A stretch of DNA of 64,000 bases from JABDMH01 sp965223025 (GTDB taxonomy: Bacteria > Bacteroidota > Bacteroidia > Chitinophagales > Saprospiraceae): the NCBI GenBank assembly GCA_965223025.1, contig CBDCVP010000023.1, forward strand, positions 186,001-250,000, read 5' to 3'. The notes below the pieces were generated by a model. That model saw only the letters and a list, made by a program, of their open reading frames with translations. It ran no database searches and was not told the DNA's origin. This document shows, piece by piece, positions 18,289-26,291 of this stretch. The position numbers and the translations under genes are program-made. Numbering within the stretch: position 1 is the stretch's first letter; each line of letters opens with the position of its first letter.

Positions 18289-21200
18289 ATGGACCAGTTT
18301 ATCAGTAAGAATAGATTTGTTGGCTTTCTATCAATGGTTATCTTGTTTTTCTCATGTGAGGTGGAGGAAGCAGGCATCAGTGCCCACGAACAGTCTCTCT
18401 TTAGAGTTGTACCTGAGCAAGAATCTAATCTGGTTTTCTCCAACAACATCACTGAAAACAGTCGGATAAATATCCTAGAGTACTTGTACTATTACAACGG
18501 ATGTGGAGTAGCCATAGGAGACATCAATAATGATAATCTACCTGATATTTACCTGGCTTCCACCACCAAGCAGAATAAATTGTTTCTTAACAAAGGCAAT
18601 CTAAAATTTGAAGATATCACCGTTTCAGCTAATGCCACTGGCTATCATGGCATTTCTACCGGCGTCAACTTTGTCGATATCAATCAAGATGGCTTTCTCG
18701 ATATTTATATCTGTAAATCTGGAAATACGGGCACGAGGCACCGTACCAACGAACTATTGATCAATACGGGTAATTTACAATTTGTCGACCAAGCTGCTGA
18801 TTATGGTCTGGATGACCCCTCGTTTTCCTCACAATCTTATTTTTTCGACTATGATCTGGATGGAGACATAGATATGTATTTGGTTAATCATCCGATCGAC
18901 TGGAATAACAAGAACAAAATCATGACCGGCGATCAGGAACAGGTGGGATTCCTCTATGAGTATTCTGATAAGCTCTATCAGAATAACGGTCAAAATCAAT
19001 TCATAGACATGACGGTCGAGGCTGGAGTGCGCAATCGAAGTTGGGGTCTAAGTGCCTCGATCGGCGATTTCAACGGGGATAACATTCCCGACATTTATGT
19101 AGCTAACGATTTTATTAAACCGGATCTTCTTTACATAAATAATGGAGATGGTACCTTTACGGATAGGATAAAAGAGCACTTCCGTCATATTTCATTTTTC
19201 TCGATGGGCAGCGATTTTGCCGACATAAACAACGATGGTCTAAATGATTTGTTTGTGTTGGATATGGCTATGAAAGGTCATGTTCGGTCGAAGCAAAATA
19301 TGGGATCCATGAGTACTGAGAACTTTCAGACCATGATTCGGAGAGGTTACCATTATCCCTATTCCATTAATACGCTACATCTCAATTTGGGAAATCAACT
19401 CCCCTTTACTGAAATCGCCCAACTAGCAGGTGTGGATAAGACCGATTGGAGCTGGGCACCCCTGCTGGTGGATCTAGACAACGACGGCTATAAAGACATT
19501 TTTGTGACCAATGGTATATACCGGGATATTATCGACAATGATTTTCAGATAAAAAAAGTGTCGTATGATGATACCACTGAAAATACCCGGTATTTTGAAG
19601 ATTTACTCAGTGAAATACCTCAGAGCAAAATCAAGAATTTTCTTTTTAGGAACCATGGAGATCTAACTTTTGAAGATGTAAGTGAAAGATGGGGCATTGA
19701 AGAAGCCACCAACTCCAACGGTGCAGCCTATGCAGATCTTGATCTGGATGGAGACCTTGATATAGTCACAAATAATCTCAATGAGTCTAGTGTTATATAT
19801 GAAAATTTGTCAAGTACGCAAACTAAATATAACTACTTGCAAGTAAAACTAAAAGGTCCCCCCCATAACCCAAATGCTATTGGTGCCAAAGTGGAAATAT
19901 TTTATAACGGTCAACGCCAAAGGCAAGATGCCTATGTAGCGAGAGGCTATTTATCTTCTACTGAGTACAAGCTCCATTTTGGGCTTGGCGAAGTAAAATC
20001 TGTTGACCGGCTCACTGTGACATGGACAGATGGCAAGCATACCATCATAAAGAGACCAAAAATAAACGCGGTGAGTAAGATCGAATATTCCGATGGTGCA
20101 CCCGCTGATACTAATCAAGATGCCTCAGTTCAACCCTTAGTTTTTGATTGTACTAGGCAAGTAGGAATTAGGCACAAACACCGTGAAGCTGTTTATGATG
20201 ACTTTCAAAGAGAATTATTGCTTCCGCATAAATTGTCAGAAAATGGGCCATTTATTTCAGTAGCGGATGTAGATGCCGATGGTTATGATGATTTCTTCAT
20301 CGGAGGATCGGCGGGTTTCGCCGGAGCACTCTATGTGCAAAATGAGCATGGTATTTTTAATAGTTCCTCCACGTCCACTTGGGCCCAGGATAAATATTTT
20401 GAAGATCAGGGATCCATCTTTTTTGATGCCGATGACGATGGTGATCTTGACCTTTATGTGGTGAGTGGAAGTAATGAATTTGATGATCCAAAGTATTTGC
20501 AGGACCGACTTTATCTTAATGATGGCACGGGAGATTTTGAAAGATCGATTGGTGCTTTGCCGACAATAACTGCGAGCGGACTAAGTGTGGATGCCGCAGA
20601 TTATGATAACGATGGAGATTTAGATCTGGCGGTGGGCGGGAGAGTGGTGTCAGGTAGGTACCCCATCACACCTCGAAGTTATTTACTGGAGAATGAAAAC
20701 GGAATTTTCAAAGATGTGACCTCAGAGTTGGCAGAGGGGCTTCGGGAGATTGGCATGGTAACCGATCTTTCCTTCACCGACTACGATGCAGATTCAGATC
20801 CCGACTTGATGGTTGTCGGAGAATGGACAGAGATAATTGTCTTTAGTAATCAGGCTGGTAAATTTATTCAGGTCGAGAAGAATATCGGATTAGGCAATAG
20901 CAAGGGATGGTGGTTTAGCATCAGTGAAGGTGATATAGATAGTGATGGAGATATAGATTACGTCGTGGGAAATATTGGCCGGAACAACAAGTACCATCCC
21001 ACGGTCGAAAATCCGCTGATGGTCTACTATAATGATTTTGATGGGAATGGGAGCGGTGATATCGTACTTAGTAAGAAGGAAAGGGATGTAAACTATCCGG
21101 TGAGAGGGAGAGAGTGCTCATCTCAGCAAATGCCGTTTGTTGCAGAGGAGTTTGAAACCTTTGCCAGCTTTGCCGGAGCCAGTTTAGAAGATATTTACAG

Positions 21201-21627
21201 CCAGCCACTGCTCGAGCAATCTCTACAGCTGCAGGCAAATGAATTTCGGAGTTGTCTACTGATTAATGATGGATCGGGCAATTTTACTATAGAGTACCTT
21301 CCATCAATGGCACAGATTGCGCCCATCACAGGCTCTACCCTAAGGGATTTTAATCATGACACTAATTTAGATCTACTGATAGCAGGTAATTTTCATGGAA
21401 GTGAGACCGAGACCATTCGCTACGACGGAGGTTCAGGATTATTGCTCTCCGGCGATGGACAGGGTAATTTCAAGCCAGTTCCCCCTTTAGAATCCGGATT
21501 TATGGCGACGAAGAATGTAAAGGATCTGGCTATGATAGCGCTAGCCGATGGTTCTACCGGAATTTTAGTCGCCAGTAATAATGACTATTTGCAGGTATGG
21601 AAGATTTCTTCCCATGAGTATAGATGA
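18289..21627 (+). CDS. CRTAC1-like FG-GAP/VCBS repeat lipoprotein with ASPIC/UnbV domain
   Basis: Large surface or periplasmic lipoprotein (1112 residues) of unknown function, widespread in Bacteroidota PULs. Lipobox LFFSC near residue 23. Many FG-GAP/VCBS repeats with calcium-loop motifs of the form D-x-[ND]-x-D-G/N-x-x-D: DINNDNLPD, DINQDGFLD, DYDLDGDID, DFNGDNIPD, DLDNDGYKD, DADDDGDLD and DYDNDGDLD. An ASPIC/UnbV domain lies near residues 515-595 (YLQVKLKGPPHNPNAIGAKVEIF ... LHFGLG), followed by a second repeat block. Such proteins form integrin-like beta-propellers and are thought to bind ligands rather than act as enzymes. The 3' end overlaps the DUF6786-like fragment by 14 bases. Confidence 0.85.
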   Translation: MDQFISKNRFVGFLSMVILFFSCEVEEAGISAHEQSLFRVVPEQESNLVFSNNITENSRINILEYLYYYNGCGVAIGDINNDNLPDIYLASTTKQNKLFLNKGNLKFEDITVSANATGYHGISTGVNFVDINQDGFLDIYICKSGNTGTRHRTNELLINTGNLQFVDQAADYGLDDPSFSSQSYFFDYDLDGDIDMYLVNHPIDWNNKNKIMTGDQEQVGFLYEYSDKLYQNNGQNQFIDMTVEAGVRNRSWGLSASIGDFNGDNIPDIYVANDFIKPDLLYINNGDGTFTDRIKEHFRHISFFSMGSDFADINNDGLNDLFVLDMAMKGHVRSKQNMGSMSTENFQTMIRRGYHYPYSINTLHLNLGNQLPFTEIAQLAGVDKTDWSWAPLLVDLDNDGYKDIFVTNGIYRDIIDNDFQIKKVSYDDTTENTRYFEDLLSEIPQSKIKNFLFRNHGDLTFEDVSERWGIEEATNSNGAAYADLDLDGDLDIVTNNLNESSVIYENLSSTQTKYNYLQVKLKGPPHNPNAIGAKVEIFYNGQRQRQDAYVARGYLSSTEYKLHFGLGEVKSVDRLTVTWTDGKHTIIKRPKINAVSKIEYSDGAPADTNQDASVQPLVFDCTRQVGIRHKHREAVYDDFQRELLLPHKLSENGPFISVADVDADGYDDFFIGGSAGFAGALYVQNEHGIFNSSSTSTWAQDKYFEDQGSIFFDADDDGDLDLYVVSGSNEFDDPKYLQDRLYLNDGTGDFERSIGALPTITASGLSVDAADYDNDGDLDLAVGGRVVSGRYPITPRSYLLENENGIFKDVTSELAEGLREIGMVTDLSFTDYDADSDPDLMVVGEWTEIIVFSNQAGKFIQVEKNIGLGNSKGWWFSISEGDIDSDGDIDYVVGNIGRNNKYHPTVENPLMVYYNDFDGNGSGDIVLSKKERDVNYPVRGRECSSQQMPFVAEEFETFASFAGASLEDIYSQPLLEQSLQLQANEFRSCLLINDGSGNFTIEYLPSMAQIAPITGSTLRDFNHDTNLDLLIAGNFHGSETETIRYDGGSGLLLSGDGQGNFKPVPPLESGFMATKNVKDLAMIALADGSTGILVASNNDYLQVWKISSHEYR

Positions 21628-22036
21628 GATTGCCATGTTGGTTTTATCACTCTGCACAGTATGCAGCATGGACTACCCGGGAGTCACCTTCGGTTACGAT
21701 GTCGGGATCTTATCAGTTATCAAATATTCCTTTGATGGTGATTCGACCTATGTAAGCTCGAGGTGGGTTGAGCAAGTGGATGTATATGGTGGCGAAGTGA
21801 TCAACGTCTTTAACGATGGCCCCACTGAATCCAGAGGACCCTTTGGTCCATTCTATGAGCTTGAAACCTCATCTCCAGCAGAATCATTGAAAGAAGGAGA
21901 GCAGATCGAGCACAAACACACAACTTTTCATTTTACCGTTGTAGGGCAAGATGTAGACCAAGCTTCTACAAACATGTTAGGGGTGAGTTTGCAGAAAATT
22001 TCTTGTGCATTTAAAGACCGAGAAAATGGCCTCTAA
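21614..22036 (+). pseudogene. C-terminal fragment of a DUF6786-like protein
   Basis: The last 90 or so residues (YGGEVINVFNDGPTE...GPFYELETSSPAESL ... HKHTTFHF ... LGVSLQKISCAFK) match what I remember as the C-terminus of the DUF6786 family, secreted proteins of about 350-400 residues from Bacteroidota and Planctomycetota. The N-terminal two thirds and the signal peptide are absent: the frame opens at an ATG at 21614 inside the end of the preceding gene and gives only about 140 residues, with no export signal. It probably remains from a larger gene lost by deletion. It overlaps the start of the next CDS by 11 bases, so it may still be translated. Confidence 0.55.
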
Positions 22037-23822
22037 TAGCACGATCATAAAGATTACTTTAGTGCATTGCCTGGTGTGCTTCCTTTTCAGTTCAAATGCG
22101 CAAAAGTTTTTTGAAAAAGACTTTCGGGACCTTCAAAAGATGAGAAACAACTATGGCAACGCAGTGGCGGACTATGATCTCGATGGTGACTTGGATGTAT
22201 TTATCGTGGCCTTTGATTCTTATGATCCCAAGCTTCCCGAGACCTGGAGCAGATTATTGAGAAATTCAGGAAACGGCGGATTTGAAGATGTGACCGAGGA
22301 AGCTGGCTTCAGAATACAATATGTCAGTTCCGTCACACAGGATAATAAGATTGGTGTGAGCTGGGGTGATTATGACAATGATGGATATCCAGACTTGTTC
22401 CTGAGCCACATTGCTCGCACTGAATTATATCGCAATTTGGGAAATGGAAAATTTAAAGATGTGTCTACTGCATCCCGCATAGATCGCTGTGTAGAATGTG
22501 TCAATAATAGCGCTCTTTGGTGGGACTACGATAAGGACGGTTATCTTGATCTCTACATAAGCGACGGACGCAGCAGCAATCGACTTTATCGAAACAATGG
22601 TGATGGCACATTTGCTAACGTGACCGCTGCTACAGGTCTGGGTGATGCCGGATCTACCTGGTCCAGCTTGCCGATCGACGCAAATGAGGATGGCTGGATG
22701 GATCTTATGGTATTAAATGACTTTGGGCAAAGCAATTTTTACGAGAGCATAGATGGCCATTCATTTGTAGATAAAACGAAGGCGTATCAATTTGAGAACC
22801 CCGGTGATGCTATGGGAGCCAGCCTGGGAGATTGTAACCTCGATGGTCATCTTGACATTTATATCACCAATGTTTCTGAGTTTCAGCCCAATCCCTTGTA
22901 TATCGGATCTGGATCAGGAATTTTTAACAATGAGGCAGCAGAGAATGGGGTGGAAGAGGGTCACTGGGCCTGGGGTACGCATTTTTTTGATGCCGACCAT
23001 GACGGAGATGAGGATCTGTATATAGTGAATGGCTGGTTTGGACTACACTATAAAAACAAGTTCTTTAAGAACTTGCATGTAGAGGGTAAAGTAGGTTTCG
23101 TGGATTGGTCGATGCAATCTTCGACTGATGGATTTGCCAATGGGATGAGCACAGAGGTTTTCGACTACGACAATGATGGAGATTTAGATATTCTGGTTTC
23201 TAACACCAATGATGCACCCGACTTCTACGAAAATATCGGTGCCGGGGGCAGGAATTGGCTTCAGGTCATCCTAGAGGGAAAGGAATCCAATCGGAATGCT
23301 TTTGGAGCTACTGTATCCCTCTGGGTAGGAGATCGATTATTGAGACGATTCCACCATGGTTCTGGCATCATGACCCAAAGTGTTAAGCCGGTGCATTTTG
23401 GATTGGGTAGCGTTTCGATGGTTGACAGTATTGCGATAAATTGGCCCAATGGTGCACGAGAATTATATGATGCAATCGAGCCAAATCAGAAAATAAGAAT
23501 TGTAGAAAACACAGGAATATTCGAGGGTGAGACAGTAATTTCAACAACTACTGAAATATTCACGGAGGATAATCATATATTAGTCTATCCAAATCCATTT
23601 GATAAGCTTATCAACATTAAATTCCATTGTATTCAACAAGGAGATGTCGTTTGGACTTTATATGACCTCAAGGGCAGGGAATTGCTTGGTGGTAAGGCCC
23701 TTCTTCTTACTCAGGATGAATTGGTGTTGGATTTGTCCACCGTACTTTTGAATGAGGCGACTTATTTTATATCGCTAAGTATTGATGGAAAGCAGCATGT
23801 ACAGAAAATTGCGAAATTTTAG
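22026..23822 (+). CDS. CRTAC1-like FG-GAP repeat protein with T9SS sorting domain
   Basis: Secreted repeat protein of about 598 residues. The ATG at 22026 gives a signal peptide (MASNSTIIKITLVHCLVCFLF...NAQ); an ATG at 22005 is an alternative. FG-GAP/VCBS repeats with loops DYDLDGDLD, DYDNDGYPD, DYDKDGYLD, DANEDGWMD, DADHDGDED and DYDNDGDLD occupy residues about 45-400. An ASPIC/UnbV domain follows (NWLQVILEGKESNRNAFGATV ... VHFGLGSV ... INWPNGA). The last 80 residues are a type A T9SS C-terminal sorting domain (VYPNPFDKLINIKF ... YDLKGREL ... YFISLSIDGKQHVQKI). It should therefore be exported through the type IX system and anchored on or released from the cell surface. Role in the PUL unknown. 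Confidence 0.85.
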   Translation: MASNSTIIKITLVHCLVCFLFSSNAQKFFEKDFRDLQKMRNNYGNAVADYDLDGDLDVFIVAFDSYDPKLPETWSRLLRNSGNGGFEDVTEEAGFRIQYVSSVTQDNKIGVSWGDYDNDGYPDLFLSHIARTELYRNLGNGKFKDVSTASRIDRCVECVNNSALWWDYDKDGYLDLYISDGRSSNRLYRNNGDGTFANVTAATGLGDAGSTWSSLPIDANEDGWMDLMVLNDFGQSNFYESIDGHSFVDKTKAYQFENPGDAMGASLGDCNLDGHLDIYITNVSEFQPNPLYIGSGSGIFNNEAAENGVEEGHWAWGTHFFDADHDGDEDLYIVNGWFGLHYKNKFFKNLHVEGKVGFVDWSMQSSTDGFANGMSTEVFDYDNDGDLDILVSNTNDAPDFYENIGAGGRNWLQVILEGKESNRNAFGATVSLWVGDRLLRRFHHGSGIMTQSVKPVHFGLGSVSMVDSIAINWPNGARELYDAIEPNQKIRIVENTGIFEGETVISTTTEIFTEDNHILVYPNPFDKLINIKFHCIQQGDVVWTLYDLKGRELLGGKALLLTQDELVLDLSTVLLNEATYFISLSIDGKQHVQKIAKF

Positions 23823-23898
23823 TTTTACATGGCGATTGACTATCAATAAGAATATTAGACTGACAAACTTTCTATATCGATCTAGTCTACTAATACAA

Positions 23899-26190
23899 AT
23901 GACAGTCATAAACTTCAGTAGCCGTTCTTACTTTTCTCTATTGTCTCTAACCTTATTTATACTCTTCAGTAATGCTCGGGCACAAGACCCAAGCACGCCT
24001 CCTAATATCATTTTGGTAATGGCGGATGATCTTGGTTCAGAAGCTGTGGGCTGTTATGGGGGCACTTCGTTTCAGACACCTGTGTTAGATAAAATGGCTG
24101 AAGAAGGAATGATGTTTAGGCATGGTTATGCTTACCCACTCTGCACCCCAACTCGAGTGAGCATCATGACCGGGAAGTACAACTTTAGAAACTGGAAAGC
24201 ATTTGGCATTCTGGATCCAAATGAAACAACTTTTGGTCATTTGATGCAGGAGGAAGGTTTTCAAACGTGCATGGTCGGAAAATGGCAACTTCAGAGCTAC
24301 GATCCATCTGATTTTGAAGGGAGCGAGCTAAGGAGGAATACCGGAATGAAGGTGGACGATGCAGGATTTGATGAATACTGTATGTGGCATACTGGGCATA
24401 CGGAGGAAAAGGGGGCCAGATATGCAGATCCAATAATATTCCAGAATGGATCATTCTTGATGGATACGGATGATCAATATGGTCCCGACTTATTTACAGA
24501 CTATTTGCTTGATTTCATTAGCAGAAATAGAAATGCTCCATTCTTTGCCTATTATCCGATGGCCTTGACACATGGCCCTTTTGTGCCCACTCCAGATAGT
24601 GAGGAGTGGACTGATCCTACGTTGCACTATCGCGTCGATAATAAGTATTTTGGAGATATGGTTGCGTACATGGACAAGATCATGGGACGGATATTGAGGC
24701 ACCTGGAAGATGAAGGTATAGAAGAAAAGACCATGGTCATTTTCTATAGTGATAATGGTACACACCAGTCTTTGTCATCAATGCGTGGAAATCAGATGGT
24801 CCAGGGTGGAAAGACACTTCCAAATGATGCGGGAACCCGTGTTCCTCTCCTTGTCAATTGGAAGGGGAAAATAAAGCCCGGATCAATATCGGATGAAATG
24901 GTTTCACCAAGTGATTTTGTTCCCACTTTTTTTGAGGCAATTGGAAAAGATCTCCCGCACAGTTTTAAGACTGATGGACAAAGTTTCTACAAAACTTTGT
25001 TGGGACAGGAAGACTGCCGAAAAGACTGGATCTATATTGACTATAATCCAAGACCTGGCTGGGATAAGGATCATCTTATGCCTAGCACTTTTGTAAAAGG
25101 CAGGAGATATAAGCTTTACCATGATGGTAGGTTTTACGACGTGGAAAATGACGAATTAGAAGAAAATCCATTGGGCACGGTATCGGGCAAACTTGCAGAC
25201 CTGAAGTATAAGTATGCCCAGATAATGGATTCCTTAACCAGGTTTCCAACCATGGGTTATTTGGAAGAACTAGATTCCAACTTTCGTGACCTGGTACCGC
25301 CATACTCGAAGATCGAGATCATTGCCAATGGTCATAGCTGGACAGAAGGACCGGTCTGGATTCCAACCCAACAATGCTTACTTTATTCAGATGTTCCAAG
25401 AAATCATGTGTACAAATGGACGCCAACACTTGGTAAGCAGATTTATTTGGATGCCAGTGGGCACAGCCTTGAAAACCAGATGAAAAATAGCAAGGGCTCG
25501 ATTGGTCTCACACTTGATCGGAGTGGTCGTCTGATCCTCTGTAGAGTGGGTGATCGAGAAATAGCGCGACTAGTTGCCAGTTTATCTAATCCTGTTCCAG
25601 TTTTTCAAACACTGGCCAGGCAATATTTAGGTAGAGAATTTAATGGACCCAATGATGTCGTGGTTGACAAGGCCGGCAATATTTACTTCACCGATCCCAA
25701 TTTTGGATCAACAGAAGATCTGTCTGAGGACGAGGAGATGGAGTACCAGGGAGTGTTTAGGATCGGCGTGGACGGAGAAGTCACCTTGATTACAAAATCA
25801 TGGCCAACTCCCAATGGAATTGGGCTGTCACCGGATGAAAGAACCCTGTATATTGCCAATTCAGAGCCTCCACTTCTCATCGCATCAGATGTATTGGAGA
25901 ATGGTGCTATTTCCAATGAACGGGTGATTTTTGATGCCAAGAAGATTTGGGAGAAAAGTATTTCAAAGCAAAAGCCAGATGGCATGGCTATTCGCAAGGA
26001 CGGAATCATTTTCCTAGCTGGTCCAGATGGCGTATTAGTCCTTTCGCCCGAGGGCATTCATTTGGGAAGCATAAAGACCGACAAAAGGACTTCCAACTGC
26101 ACCTTCAATGAGGATGAGACAGTCTTGTATATCACTTGTGATGATTTGGTGCTACGCGTGATTTTAGGATATAAATTGACGACTAATTAA
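23899..26190 (+). CDS. Two-domain enzyme: S1 sulfatase fused to SMP-30/gluconolactonase-like lactonase
   Basis: The ATG at 23899 is chosen because it gives a signal peptide (MTVINFSSRSYFSLLSLTLFILF...ARAQ); upstream in-frame codons overlap the preceding gene. Residues about 35-480 are a sulfatase: NIILVMADDLGSEAVGCYGG, formylglycine motif Cys82-Thr-Pro-Thr-Arg86, VGKWQL, YSDNGTHQ. Residues about 475-763 are a six-bladed SMP-30/gluconolactonase propeller: SWTEGPVW, FNGPNDVVVDKAGNIYFTDP, TPNGIGLSPDERTLYIANS and KPDGMAIRKDG. The metal ligands expected for SMP-30 lactonases are present as Glu483, Asn639 and Asp694. The frame is continuous with no sign of a shift. The combination suggests one polypeptide that removes sulfate and opens a sugar lactone, perhaps after oxidation by a neighbouring oxidoreductase; this joint role is inference. 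Confidence 0.88.
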   Translation: MTVINFSSRSYFSLLSLTLFILFSNARAQDPSTPPNIILVMADDLGSEAVGCYGGTSFQTPVLDKMAEEGMMFRHGYAYPLCTPTRVSIMTGKYNFRNWKAFGILDPNETTFGHLMQEEGFQTCMVGKWQLQSYDPSDFEGSELRRNTGMKVDDAGFDEYCMWHTGHTEEKGARYADPIIFQNGSFLMDTDDQYGPDLFTDYLLDFISRNRNAPFFAYYPMALTHGPFVPTPDSEEWTDPTLHYRVDNKYFGDMVAYMDKIMGRILRHLEDEGIEEKTMVIFYSDNGTHQSLSSMRGNQMVQGGKTLPNDAGTRVPLLVNWKGKIKPGSISDEMVSPSDFVPTFFEAIGKDLPHSFKTDGQSFYKTLLGQEDCRKDWIYIDYNPRPGWDKDHLMPSTFVKGRRYKLYHDGRFYDVENDELEENPLGTVSGKLADLKYKYAQIMDSLTRFPTMGYLEELDSNFRDLVPPYSKIEIIANGHSWTEGPVWIPTQQCLLYSDVPRNHVYKWTPTLGKQIYLDASGHSLENQMKNSKGSIGLTLDRSGRLILCRVGDREIARLVASLSNPVPVFQTLARQYLGREFNGPNDVVVDKAGNIYFTDPNFGSTEDLSEDEEMEYQGVFRIGVDGEVTLITKSWPTPNGIGLSPDERTLYIANSEPPLLIASDVLENGAISNERVIFDAKKIWEKSISKQKPDGMAIRKDGIIFLAGPDGVLVLSPEGIHLGSIKTDKRTSNCTFNEDETVLYITCDDLVLRVILGYKLTTN

Positions 26191-26291
26191 TTATTGATAT
26201 TTAGCTGGTTTTATCCTTTGCGTCTGGGTTGGACGTGGGTTGTATCAAAAATTAATTGTTAGAGATGAGTCAATAGAATTGGAGTCTCATC

